From Streptomyces sp. AC512_CC834 (GTDB lineage: Bacteria > Actinomycetota > Actinomycetes > Streptomycetales > Streptomycetaceae): a DNA stretch of 64,000 nt. The notes under the pieces are model-generated. The model did not search any database. It was not told the DNA's origin and saw only the letters and a list, made by a program, of their open reading frames with translations. The stretch spans positions 558,001 to 622,000 of the forward strand of contig NZ_JAGMUO010000065.1 of the NCBI RefSeq assembly GCF_019049325.1, written 5' to 3'. Both the position numbers and the translations under genes were made by a program. This document shows, one piece after another, positions 40,395 through 48,349 of the stretch; the stretch's first letter is position 1; each line of letters opens with the position of its first letter.

Positions 40395-41313
40395 CCGACT
40401 CGCCGTTGTGGATACGGCGTACGGCCTCGGCGAGTGCCGGGGCGATGGACAGGATCCGCAGCTTGTCCGTGTGGTCGTCGGCCGGCACCGGCACGGTGTT
40501 GGTGCACACGATCTCCAGCACGTCCGGCTGCTCGCTGAGCCGTCCCAGCGCACCGGCCGCGAACAGCCCGTGCGTGCAGGCGAGGCGGATGCTGCGCGGG
40601 CCCGCCTCCCGCAGCCGGTCCAGGAGTTCCAGCACCGTGCTGCCCTTGGCGATCTCGTCGTCGAGGACGATGACGTCGCGCCCGGCGACGTCCCCGATCA
40701 CGGCGCTGATGCTGACCCGGTCGTCGGCGTACCGCTGTTTCGCCCCGGCCGCCACCTGGGCGCCGAGCATCCGGGCGAACGCGGCGGCCTCCTTGGCGTT
40801 GCCCAGGTCGGGTGAGACGACCGTGGTGCGTGCGAGGTCGTACTGCCTGAAGTGCGCGGCCAGTTCACGCAGCGCGTGCAGGTGGTCGACCGGGACGGAG
40901 AAGAAGCCGTGCACCTGGGGCGAGTGCAGGGTCATGGCGAGGACGCGGCTCGCGCCCGCCGCCACCAGCAGGTCGGCGACCAGGCGCCCGCCCAGCGAGA
41001 TGCGCGGGGCGTCCTTCTTGTCGGAGCGGGCGTAGGAGTAGTGCGGCATGACCACGGTGATGCGTCCTGCCGACGCCCCGCGGGCCGCGTCGCACATCAG
41101 CAGCAGCTCGACGAGATGCTCCTGGACCGGCTTGACCAGGGGCTGGACGAGGAAGACGTCCCGCTCCCGGCAGTTGGCCAGGAGCTGGACCTCCAGGCAG
41201 TCGTTGGCGAACCGGCTCACCCGGGTGGGGCTGAGCGGCACGCCGAGCTGGGCGCAGACCTCCTCGGCCAGCCCGGGGTGGGCACTACCGCTGAACACGG
41301 CGATGTCTCGCAC
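40360..41313 (-). CDS. Ribose-phosphate pyrophosphokinase paralogue
   Basis: A 317-aa member of the Prs family, which makes PRPP from ribose 5-phosphate and ATP. Recognisable are MRDIAVFSGSAHPGLAEEV, the flexible loop PHYSYARSDKKDAPR and the catalytic strand VLAMTLHSPQVHGFF. The PRPP loop reads VIVLDDEIAKGSTV where housekeeping enzymes have DDxxDTxGT, so the third acidic residue and the first Thr are changed. Streptomyces carry an essential Prs elsewhere, so this is probably a second enzyme with altered control or function. GTG start at 41313. It overlaps the STAS gene tail to tail by 35 bases. Confidence 0.87.
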   Translation of the reverse strand: MRDIAVFSGSAHPGLAEEVCAQLGVPLSPTRVSRFANDCLEVQLLANCRERDVFLVQPLVKPVQEHLVELLLMCDAARGASAGRITVVMPHYSYARSDKKDAPRISLGGRLVADLLVAAGASRVLAMTLHSPQVHGFFSVPVDHLHALRELAAHFRQYDLARTTVVSPDLGNAKEAAAFARMLGAQVAAGAKQRYADDRVSISAVIGDVAGRDVIVLDDEIAKGSTVLELLDRLREAGPRSIRLACTHGLFAAGALGRLSEQPDVLEIVCTNTVPVPADDHTDKLRILSIAPALAEAVRRIHNGESVSALFDARPAG

Positions 41314-41415
41314 GGACCGCTCCTCGCGTGATCCTGTCCGGCCGGGATCCCCGGCCTACGGAAATCCTGTTGCGGCGCTCCCGGGGTCCCGCGCCATGAT
41401 GGCGCCGTCCGCCTC

Positions 41416-41434
41416 ACTCGGGTCTCACCCGGGT
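41416..41434 (+). promoter_or_regulatory. Leader hairpin upstream of the ribosomal protection gene
   Basis: ACTCGGGT (41416-41423) pairs with ACCCGGGT (41427-41434), one G-U pair included, over a 3-base loop. No U run follows, so it is not a simple terminator; it lies ~90 bases before the Tet(M)-like start. Confidence 0.35.
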
Positions 41435-41456
41435 CCCCTCACGTCAGGATCCTCGC

Positions 41457-41570
41457 ATGCGCCGACTCCTCGGAATCACCCAGTGCCCCTTTAGGCCCAC
41501 GGTTCCCGAGGACTCATCCACACATGCACACCCTGAACATCGGCATCCTGGCCCACGTCGACGCCGGTAA
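41457..41570 (+). other. Possible leader peptide ORF overlapping the Tet(M)-like gene start
   Basis: ATG at 41457, behind AGGA at 7 bases, opens 37 codons (MRRLLGITQCPFRPTVPEDS..ending in four Arg) and stops at TAA 41568-41570, inside the first 47 bases of the ribosomal protection gene in another frame. Leader peptides regulate many ribosome-targeted resistance genes. This one is not proven; its RBS is weak. Confidence 0.3.
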
Positions 41571-43392
41571 GACCAGCCTCACCGAACGGCTCCTGTTCGA
41601 CCACGGCGCCATCGACCGGCTCGGCAGCGTCGACGCCGGCGACACCCGTACCGACGACGGCGGCATCGAGCGCCGCCGCGGCATCACCATCCGCTCCGCC
41701 GTCGCCGCCTTCACCGTCGGCGGCACCCGGGTCAACCTGATCGACACCCCGGGGCACTCCGACTTCGTCGCGGAGGTCGAGCGCGCCCTGGAGGTGCTCG
41801 ACGGCGCGGTGCTGCTGCTGTCCGCCGTGGAGGGCGTACAGGCGCGGACCCGCGTCCTCATGCGCACCCTGCGGCGGCTGCGGCTGCCCACGCTCGTGTT
41901 CGTCAACAAGATCGACCGGGCCGGCGCGCGCACCGACGGCCTGCTCGACGACGTCCGGCGCCTGCTGACGCCGCACGTAGCCCCGCTGACCGGGGTGACG
42001 GGCGCCGGCACCGCGCACGCCCGGGTCACCCGCCGCCCGCCGGACGGACGGACCGCCGAGGCGCTCGCCGAGGTCGACCCGGACGTCCTGGCCGCGCTGG
42101 TGGACGGCCCCGAGCCGACCGCGGCGGAGCTGGGCGCCGCCCTCGCCGCCCGTACCGCGGACGGCACCTTCCACCCGCTGTTCCACGGCTCCGCGCTCGG
42201 CGGCCAGGGCGTCGCGGAGCTGGTCGAGGGCCTGACGGGGCTGGTCCCGGCCGCGGCGCCCGCCACGGCCGGCGCCGACGCGCCGCGCGGCACGGTCTTC
42301 GCCGTCCGCCCCGGGCCCGGCGGCGAGCGCACGGCGTACCTCAGGCTGTACGACGGTGAGGTGCGCCCACGCCGACGGCTCACCTTCCTGCGGCGCGAGT
42401 CCGACGGGCGGACCACCGAGGTCTCCGGCCGGGTGACCCGCCTCGACGTCGTCGGCGGGGACGCCACGCTCACCGCCGGGAACATCGCCGCGCTCGCCGT
42501 CCCCGGCGGCCTGCGCGTCGGCGACCGGCTCGGCGGCCTGAGCGACCGCGCGCCGCAGTTCGCGCCGCCGACCCTGCAGACCCTGGTCCGGGCGGTGCGC
42601 CCCGAGCAGGCGGCGCCGCTGCGCTCCGCCCTGCTGGCGCTGGCCGACCAGGACCCGCTGCTGCACGCCCGCCCGGCCGCGTCCGGCGCCACCGCCCTGC
42701 TCCTGTACGGCGAGGTCCAGATGGAGGTTCTCGCGGCGACCCTGGCCGAGGACTTCGGTATCGAGGCGGAGTTCGAGCCGGGCCGCGTCCGGTTCCTGGA
42801 ACGCCCGGACGGCACGGGCGAGGCCGTGGAGGAGATGCCGTGGCTCGACCACACCCGGTACTGGGCGACGATCGGGCTGCGCGTGGAGCCGGGCCCGCGC
42901 GGCTCGGGCGGGGTCTTCGCCTACGAGACGGAACTCGGCGCGCTCCCCCGCGCCTTCCACCAGGCGATCGAGGAGACGGTGCACGCCACGCTGCTGACCG
43001 GTCCGACCGGCTGCGCGGTCACCGACTACCGCGTCACGCTGGTCCGTTCCGGTTTCAGCTCGCCGCTCAGCACGGCCGCCGACTTCCGCGGGCTGACCCC
43101 GATCGTGCTGCGCCGTGCCCTCGCCCGGGCGGGGACCGTGCTGTACGAGCCGTACCAGGCCTTCGAGGCGGAGGTCCCGGCGGACGCGCTGGCGGCCGTG
43201 ACGGCCCTGCTGGCCTCGCTGGGCGCCGACTTCACCGGTACGACGGGCGGTGACCCGGCCTGGATCGTCACCGGCGAGCTGCCGGCCCGGCGGGTGCGGG
43301 AGGCCGAACTGCGGCTGCCGGGGCTCACGCGCGGGGAGGCGGTGTGGTCGGCGCGCCCGTCCACGGACCGTCCACTGAAGCGGGGCCACTGA
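41524..43392 (+). CDS. Tet(M)/OtrA-type ribosomal protection GTPase (EF-G family)
   Basis: A 622-aa translational GTPase, close to the ~640 aa of Tet(M)/OtrA. G1 HVDAGKTS, switch GITIRSA, G3 DTPGHSDF and G4 NKIDRAG are present, followed by EF-G domains II-V (LLLYGEVQMEVLAATL; GLTPIVLRRALARAGT). Such proteins bind stalled ribosomes and release tetracycline; in Streptomyces some members protect producers and others are intrinsic. There is no tetracycline biosynthesis gene nearby. The RBS before the ATG is poor (GAGG 12 bases away), and an upstream reading frame overlaps the start, so translational control is possible. A 14-bp tandem duplication follows the stop. Confidence 0.92.
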   Translation: MHTLNIGILAHVDAGKTSLTERLLFDHGAIDRLGSVDAGDTRTDDGGIERRRGITIRSAVAAFTVGGTRVNLIDTPGHSDFVAEVERALEVLDGAVLLLSAVEGVQARTRVLMRTLRRLRLPTLVFVNKIDRAGARTDGLLDDVRRLLTPHVAPLTGVTGAGTAHARVTRRPPDGRTAEALAEVDPDVLAALVDGPEPTAAELGAALAARTADGTFHPLFHGSALGGQGVAELVEGLTGLVPAAAPATAGADAPRGTVFAVRPGPGGERTAYLRLYDGEVRPRRRLTFLRRESDGRTTEVSGRVTRLDVVGGDATLTAGNIAALAVPGGLRVGDRLGGLSDRAPQFAPPTLQTLVRAVRPEQAAPLRSALLALADQDPLLHARPAASGATALLLYGEVQMEVLAATLAEDFGIEAEFEPGRVRFLERPDGTGEAVEEMPWLDHTRYWATIGLRVEPGPRGSGGVFAYETELGALPRAFHQAIEETVHATLLTGPTGCAVTDYRVTLVRSGFSSPLSTAADFRGLTPIVLRRALARAGTVLYEPYQAFEAEVPADALAAVTALLASLGADFTGTTGGDPAWIVTGELPARRVREAELRLPGLTRGEAVWSARPSTDRPLKRGH

Positions 43393-43424
43393 ACCGCGGT
43401 ACGCCCCCGCGCCCTCGCGCTCCG

Positions 43425-43452
43425 GTCCCCCGTCCGCCGTCCCCCGTCCGCC
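43425..43452. repeat. 14-bp perfect tandem duplication after the Tet(M)-like gene
   Basis: GTCCCCCGTCCGCC occurs twice head to tail, 33 bases after the TGA at 43392. Confidence 0.9.
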
Positions 43453-43536
43453 GCCTTCCATAGCCCTGCCGCCAACTGCTGCGTCTGGCACGGGAGATGG
43501 CGGGCATCCGGGTCAGTAGGAAGGAGGGCCGTCGCC

Positions 43537-44229
43537 ATGACGACTCCCGTCAAGAAGCCCACGAGCCCCGTCGAGAAGCCCGCTAGGCGCATGCCCGGCT
43601 GGGCGAAGGCGCTGACCGCGGTGGTGCTGGTGCTCGTCGTGCTGTTCGCGGGGCTCCGGCTGAGCGTCCTGCCGGGTCTGAAGGACCTGTTCGGCTCCGA
43701 GACCCAGGACCGTTCGGGGCCCGCGCTGCTGAAGTCGATCCAGGACATCAGCCGTTACGAGGCCGCCTCCGGCAACTTCCAGGTCGTCGTGGACCTGGAG
43801 AAGGACGCGAAGCTGCTGCCCGACGCGATCCGCGGCTCCCGCACCCTGTACGTCGGGGCCGGCACGGTCGACGCCTTCGTCGACCTCGGGAAACTGGGCG
43901 AGGACGACGTGCGGGTCGACGGCGACCGGACCTCGGCCACGCTGCGGCTGCCGCACGCCGCGCTCGGCGAGCCGGCCCTCGACCCCGACCGCTCCTACGC
44001 GGTCTCCAAGCAGCGCGGGCTGCTCGACCGCCTCGGCGACCTGTTCTCGGACAACCCGAACGGCGAGCAGGCCGTGCGGAAACTCGCGTCCCGGCACATC
44101 GGTGACGCGGCGAAGGACAGCGAGCTGAAGGCGCGGGCCGAGAGCAACACCACCGCCATGCTCCGGGGCCTGCTGAGCTCTCTCGGTTTCGAGGAGGTAC
44201 GGGTGACCTACGGGATCCAGGCGCATTGA
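43537..44229 (+). CDS. DUF4230 membrane-anchored protein
   Basis: A 230-aa protein with a short cytosolic N-terminus rich in Lys/Pro, one membrane segment (~24-42, ALTAVVLVLVVLFAGLRL) and an outside DUF4230 domain (ISRYEAASGNFQVVVDLEKDAK, TLYVGAGTVDAFVDLGKLGEDDV..). Members occur across bacteria; the function is unknown. AAGGAGG precedes the ATG. The VanZ-family gene starts 33 bases after its stop on the same strand. Confidence 0.85.
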   Translation: MTTPVKKPTSPVEKPARRMPGWAKALTAVVLVLVVLFAGLRLSVLPGLKDLFGSETQDRSGPALLKSIQDISRYEAASGNFQVVVDLEKDAKLLPDAIRGSRTLYVGAGTVDAFVDLGKLGEDDVRVDGDRTSATLRLPHAALGEPALDPDRSYAVSKQRGLLDRLGDLFSDNPNGEQAVRKLASRHIGDAAKDSELKARAESNTTAMLRGLLSSLGFEEVRVTYGIQAH

Positions 44230-44261
44230 CCCGCAAGGACGTTGACGAATGGAGGACCGAC

Positions 44262-44837
44262 ATGGCTCGTGCCGTCCCAAGGCCGCGTTCGTGGCCGCGG
44301 CCCCGCGCCGCCAAGGCCGAGAACACCGATCGACACGAACGACATGAACGCCACGAAGGGCACGAAGGGAGCGAACGGCACGCGCTCGCCCTGCCGTTGC
44401 GGCTGCTGGCGACGGCGTGCGCGTTCGTATTCATGGTGGCGTTCGCGGTGGTGCTGGCGCGGCTGACCCTGCACCCCTCCCCCGCGTCGGAGGCGTTCAC
44501 CCACACCAACATGCATCCGGGCCGCTCGCTGAAGGCCTATCTGGACCAGCCCGCGCTGCGTGACGCCGTCAAGCAGATCGGCGGGAACATTCTGCTGGGG
44601 GTGCCGTTCGGCGTGCTGGTCCCGGTCGTGGCGCCGCGCACACGCGGGCTGCTGCGGGTGCTGCTGCTGACGGCCGTCGTGATGCTGCTGGTGGAGTTCG
44701 CGCAGGGCGCCCTGGTCACCGGGCGGGCCTTCGACATCGACGACGTCATCCTCAACACCACGGGCGCGCTGCTCGGTTACCTGCTTCTGGGCCGGCGGAT
44801 GAGCCGTGCGGTGCACGCGCGCAGGGCACGAGTGTGA
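44262..44837 (+). CDS. VanZ family protein
   Basis: A 191-aa integral membrane protein with four predicted membrane segments: LLATACAFVFMVAFAVVLA, IGGNILLGVPFGVLVPVVA, VLLLTAVVMLLVEFAQGAL and ILNTTGALLGYLLLG. The charged motif VEFAQ..GRAFDIDDVILN is the VanZ signature. VanZ-like proteins can lower teicoplanin binding, but the family role is general and poorly known. ATG at 44262 has GGAGG 6 bases upstream; the frame open from TTG 44226 is less likely. The N-terminus contains a His/Glu/Arg repeat (RHERHERHEGHEG) written by a DNA repeat. Confidence 0.87.
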   Translation: MARAVPRPRSWPRPRAAKAENTDRHERHERHEGHEGSERHALALPLRLLATACAFVFMVAFAVVLARLTLHPSPASEAFTHTNMHPGRSLKAYLDQPALRDAVKQIGGNILLGVPFGVLVPVVAPRTRGLLRVLLLTAVVMLLVEFAQGALVTGRAFDIDDVILNTTGALLGYLLLGRRMSRAVHARRARV

Positions 44838-44847
44838 GCGCCGGGCG

Positions 44848-44861
44848 ACTGGTCCGTACCA
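44848..44861 (+). promoter_or_regulatory. DasR-like operator upstream of the GH16 gene
   Basis: ACTGGTCCGTACCA matches the DasR (dre) consensus ACTGGTCTAGACCA at 11 of 14 positions, keeping both TGGT/ACCA arms. It ends 5 bases before a TTGACC -35. DasR represses amino-sugar and chitin genes until glucosamine-6-phosphate rises. Confidence 0.45.
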
Positions 44862-44866
44862 AGGTA

Positions 44867-44896
44867 TTGACCGGCCCTTATCTCACTACTTGAATA
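44867..44896 (+). promoter_or_regulatory. Promoter of the GH16 gene
   Basis: TTGACC at 44867-44872 and TGAATA at 44891-44896 are 18 bases apart in the only AT-rich stretch before the GTG at 44970, a fair vegetative sigma promoter. Confidence 0.55.
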
Positions 44897-44969
44897 AAGA
44901 GGCGACACCCCCAACACCCCCCACCTCGGTCGGTGCTCCCCAGCGGGGCACCGTACGGAAGGGAGAGCC

Positions 44970-46220
44970 GTGGCCCGCCCACGCCTGCTCCGCAGATGTC
45001 TCCTCGCCGCCGCCCTGTCCGCCGGACTGGCCGCGTCCCTCGTGACCGGACCCGCCCAGGCGGAACCCGACACCACCGCCCGGGTCGCCGACGCCTCGGC
45101 CGCCGCCGTGACGTTCTCCGACACCTTCGACGGCCCGGCCGGTGCGGCCGTCGACTCCTCGAAGTGGCAGATCGAGACCGGTGACAACGTCAACAACCAC
45201 GAACGGCAGTACTACACCTCCGGCAACAAGAACGCGGCCCTGGACGGCCAGGGCCACCTGGTCATCACGGCCCGCAAGGAGAACCCGGCCAACTACCAGT
45301 GCTGGTACGGCACCTGCCAGTACACGTCCGCCCGGCTCAACACCTCGGGGAAGTTCACGGCGCAGTACGGACACGTCGAGGCGCGGATGAAGGTGCCGCG
45401 CGGGCAGGGCATGTGGCCGGCGTTCTGGATGCTGGGCACCCCGGTGAACTGGCCGGACTCCGGCGAGATCGACATCATGGAGAACGTCGGCTTCGAACCC
45501 TCCACCGTGCACGGCACCATCCACGGTCCCGGGTACTCCGGCGCGGGCGGCATCGGCGCCGGCTACAGCCTGCCGGGCGGCCAGGCCTTCGCTGACGCCT
45601 TCCACACCTTCGCCGTCGACTGGGCGCCCGACTCGATCACCTGGTCGGTGGACGGCAACGTCTACCAGCGGCGCACCCCGGCCGACCTGGGCGGCAAGCA
45701 GTGGGTGTTCAACAAGCCGTACTTCCTGATCCTGAACCTGGCGGTCGGCGGCTACTGGCCCGGCGACCCGGACGGCTCCACGGTCTTCCCGCAGTCGCTG
45801 GTGGTGGACCACGTCTCGGTGACGACGGGCGACTCGTCCGGCGGTGACGCGATCCGGGGCCTGGCGGGCAAGTGCGTGGACGTCGCCGCGGCGAACACCG
45901 CCAACGGCACCCCCGTACAGCTCTACGACTGCAACGGCACCGCCGCCCAGCGGTGGACGGTGGGCTCCGACGGCACGATCCGGGCGCTCGGCAAGTGCCT
46001 GGACGTCAACGCCGGCGGCACGGCGGACGGCACGGTCGTCCAACTGTGGGACTGCAACGGCAGCGCCGCCCAGCAGTGGGTCGTCACCGCCGCGCGCGAC
46101 ATCGTCAACCCGCAGGCCGACAAGTGCCTCGACGTCACCGGAAACAACTCGGCCAACGGCACCCGGCTGCAGATCTGGACCTGCACGGGCGGCGCCAACC
46201 AGAAGTGGACGGTCGGCTGA
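44970..46220 (+). CDS. GH16 endo-beta-1,3-glucanase with ricin-type (CBM13) domain
   Basis: A secreted 416-aa hydrolase. A signal peptide (MARPRLLRRCLLAAAL.., cut near AQA, residue ~31) is followed by a GH16 beta-sandwich (~47-285) with the catalytic motif SGEIDIMENVG (two Glu). The C-terminal ~125 residues form a ricin-like beta-trefoil with three QxW-type words (QRWTVG, QQWVVT, QKWTVG), likely binding the glucan. The protein should cut beta-1,3-glucans such as fungal wall laminarin. GTG at 44970 has GGGAG 4 bases upstream. A good promoter and a DasR-like site precede it. Confidence 0.94.
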   Translation: MARPRLLRRCLLAAALSAGLAASLVTGPAQAEPDTTARVADASAAAVTFSDTFDGPAGAAVDSSKWQIETGDNVNNHERQYYTSGNKNAALDGQGHLVITARKENPANYQCWYGTCQYTSARLNTSGKFTAQYGHVEARMKVPRGQGMWPAFWMLGTPVNWPDSGEIDIMENVGFEPSTVHGTIHGPGYSGAGGIGAGYSLPGGQAFADAFHTFAVDWAPDSITWSVDGNVYQRRTPADLGGKQWVFNKPYFLILNLAVGGYWPGDPDGSTVFPQSLVVDHVSVTTGDSSGGDAIRGLAGKCVDVAAANTANGTPVQLYDCNGTAAQRWTVGSDGTIRALGKCLDVNAGGTADGTVVQLWDCNGSAAQQWVVTAARDIVNPQADKCLDVTGNNSANGTRLQIWTCTGGANQKWTVG

Positions 46221-46253
46221 GCCGACCCGACCCGAAGGGGCCCGGGCCTCTCC

Positions 46254-46490
46254 TCAGTGCACGGTCCAGGTGAACTTGTCCCCGCCCACCCAGCGGACCA
46301 CGTCCGGGTCGTCCAGGTCGTGGACCGTGATGCCGAAGGCCGCCGCGGCCTCCAGTACGTCGGTGACGGCCCTGGCCTCACCGACGACCTGGCCGTCGAT
46401 CTCCACGATCCGGAACGGAGGCGTGCCCGGCTGCACCCGGAGCACGAGGATCCGCGGAGTGCCGATGTGCGGGCTGTCGATTTCGGTCAT
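46254..46490 (-). CDS. Conserved small hypothetical protein
   Basis: A 78-aa protein starting MTEIDSPHIGTPRILVLRV, with alternating strands and one helix (RAVTDVLEAAAAFGITVHDL) ending FTWTVH. No signal, Cys or known motif. Its composition is normal for a folded cytosolic protein, and the minus-strand frame has typical third-position GC. The upstream part of the open frame (to 46667) overlaps the start of the PHP gene and is not used. Function unknown. Confidence 0.68.
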   Translation of the reverse strand: MTEIDSPHIGTPRILVLRVQPGTPPFRIVEIDGQVVGEARAVTDVLEAAAAFGITVHDLDDPDVVRWVGGDKFTWTVH

Positions 46491-46605
46491 GCCTCGAGGG
46501 TAGGCCGCAACCCGCTGGAGGGAGGATCGGACCGGCCCGGGGTGCGGGTCCCGGGGCGCTGGGGAACCCTGGACGTGCCGGAGGAGGTCGCGGGAGGAGG
46601 TGGCG

Positions 46606-47637
46606 ATGGAGCCCGTCGAGGCACTGGAGCGGATCGCGTTCCTGCTGGAACGGTCCCAGGCGCCCACCTACCGGGTCCGTGCCTTCCGCACCGCCGCCCG
46701 GGTGCTGGGCGGGCTCGGTACCGACGAGCTGCGCGAGCGGGCCGGGTCGCTGGAGTCGATGAAGGGCATCGGCCCCAAGACCGCACAGGTGGCCCGCGAG
46801 GCGCTGGACGGGCGGACGCCCGGCTACCTGGAGAAGCTGGAGGCCGAGCCGGACGCCCCGCGTGCGGAGGGCGGCGAACGGCTGCGGGAGCGGTTGCGCG
46901 GCGACTGCCATCTGCATTCGGACTGGTCCGACGGCGGCAGCCCGATCGAGGAGATGGGCCGGACCGCGGCGGCGCTCGGGCACGAGTGGGCGGCGCTGAC
47001 CGACCACTCGCCGCGGCTGACGGTGGCCCGCGGCCTCTCCCCCGAGCGGCTGCGCGAGCAGCTCGACGTGGTGGCGGAACTCAACGCGACCTGGGCGCCG
47101 TTCCGGCTGCTGACCGGCATCGAGTGCGACATCCTCGACGACGGCTCGCTCGACCAGGAGCCGGAGCTGCTGGAGCGCCTCGACGTGGTGGTCGTGTCCG
47201 TGCATTCCAAGCTGCGGATGGACGCCCGCGCGATGACCCGCCGCATGGTGGCGGCCGTCCGCGACCCGCACGCGGACATCCTGGGCCACTGCACCGGGCG
47301 GCTGCTGACCGGGCGGGGGCGGCCGGAGTCGGAGTTCGACGCGGACGAGGTGTTCGCCGCCTGCGCGGAGTCCGGCACCGCCGTGGAGATCAACAGCCGC
47401 CCGGAGCGGCTCGACCCACCGCGGCGGCTGCTGCGCCGGGCGGTGGCGGCGGGCGTGCTGTTCTCCGTCGACACCGACGCGCACGCGCCCGGCCAGCTCG
47501 ACTGGCAGATCCACGGGTGCGCGCGGGCCCAGGAGTGCGGGGTGCCCCCGCGGCGCGTGGTCACCACCTGGACCCTGGACGAGCTGCTGGCCTGGACCCG
47601 GCAGGGCCGTACTCCGTCCGGAGTGGCGGGCCGCTGA
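46606..47637 (+). CDS. Helix-hairpin-helix / PHP-domain phosphoesterase
   Basis: A 343-aa protein like the non-polymerase parts of PolX DNA polymerases. An N-terminal helical HhH segment (ERIAFLLERSQAPTYRVRAF, KGIGPKTAQVA) is followed by a PHP domain with metal ligands in DCHLHSDWSDG, ALTDHSPR, TGIECDI, VVSVHSKL, ILGHCTGR and VDTDAHAP. All PHP metal motifs look intact, so a phosphoesterase or 3'-5' exonuclease role in DNA repair is likely. ATG at 46606 has GGAGGAGG just upstream; GTG at 46600 is the alternative. Confidence 0.9.
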   Translation: MEPVEALERIAFLLERSQAPTYRVRAFRTAARVLGGLGTDELRERAGSLESMKGIGPKTAQVAREALDGRTPGYLEKLEAEPDAPRAEGGERLRERLRGDCHLHSDWSDGGSPIEEMGRTAAALGHEWAALTDHSPRLTVARGLSPERLREQLDVVAELNATWAPFRLLTGIECDILDDGSLDQEPELLERLDVVVVSVHSKLRMDARAMTRRMVAAVRDPHADILGHCTGRLLTGRGRPESEFDADEVFAACAESGTAVEINSRPERLDPPRRLLRRAVAAGVLFSVDTDAHAPGQLDWQIHGCARAQECGVPPRRVVTTWTLDELLAWTRQGRTPSGVAGR

Positions 47638-47944
47638 CGTGGTGGAGCCGCCAGGCGGGGCCCGGACGGGAACGCGATCCGGCCCACGAGCCCGCGGCGC
47701 AGTGACCCACTTCACCGCAAACCGCGACAGACGGTGGAACACCGGCGGGGACTTCTCCGTTGAACTGAACGTGGGTGCGGATGGAACAGTGTCCCCGGGC
47801 CTCATCTCCATCGCCCACAGGGAAGATCGTTCGGCTGAAGCCCTGTGGAGCCCCCGCCGCGAGGCGACCGCCATCCGTATCCACCTCAAGCCGCCCCGGC
47901 CGTGATTCCCCCGTCGCGGTCGGGGCTTCTCCTTGCAGCGGTCG
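47638..47944. other. Intergenic region with no supported gene
   Basis: 307 bases between the PHP gene stop and the stop of the acidic protein gene (convergent). An 88-codon frame at 47639-47905 has mixed composition and no RBS and was not accepted. The only clear element is the hairpin at 47893-47926. Confidence 0.5.
47893..47926. terminator. 10-bp hairpin between convergent genes
   Basis: GCCCCGGCCG (47893-47902) pairs with CGGTCGGGGC (47917-47926), one wobble pair, over a 14-base loop, followed by TTCTCCTT on the plus strand. Confidence 0.55.
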
Positions 47945-48277
47945 TCAGCCGGGCGACTCGTCGGGCACCGGGTGCTCGGGGTTCACGTTGCCGGAGTGCG
48001 GGGCGCCCTGCCGGCCCGTCCCGGCCTCGTCCGTGTCGGGGACGTCGGCGCCGGACTCGCCCGGCGGCTCCGCCGACTCGTCGCCGGTCCCCGTGTCCTC
48101 GTCGTCCTCGTCGTCCTCGGGCCGGTCGCTCTCGTCGCCCTGCCGGTGCTCGAGCTGCTCGCGGGTGGGCGCGGCCGCCTCCCACGGGTCGTCGTCGATG
48201 CCGGCCTGCTGGTCGGGCAGGTCGCGCGGGACGGGATCGCCGTTCTCACCCGGTCCCTCGTGGCGGTGATCGGTCAC
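47945..48277 (-). CDS. Acidic, low-complexity hypothetical protein
   Basis: A 110-aa protein beginning MTDHRHEGPGENGDPVPRDL and continuing with Asp/Glu/Pro/Gly-rich sequence (PEDDEDDEDTGTGDES). It should be disordered. No domain, signal or membrane segment is seen. The N-terminal 35 residues (PRDLPDQQAGIDDDPWEAAA) look more conserved than the rest. It lies downstream of the ROK regulator in the same direction. Function is unknown. Confidence 0.6.
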   Translation of the reverse strand: MTDHRHEGPGENGDPVPRDLPDQQAGIDDDPWEAAAPTREQLEHRQGDESDRPEDDEDDEDTGTGDESAEPPGESGADVPDTDEAGTGRQGAPHSGNVNPEHPVPDESPG

Positions 48278-48349
48278 GGCGCGCTCCTTCCCGTGGTCCT
48301 GCCGGTCGTCCGAGCGGCATCGGGTACCTCCGCGGTGACCGGCGAAACC

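Noticed and set aside
47639..47905. 88-aa frame after the PHP gene
   Set aside because: No RBS, mixed composition and no recognisable fold.
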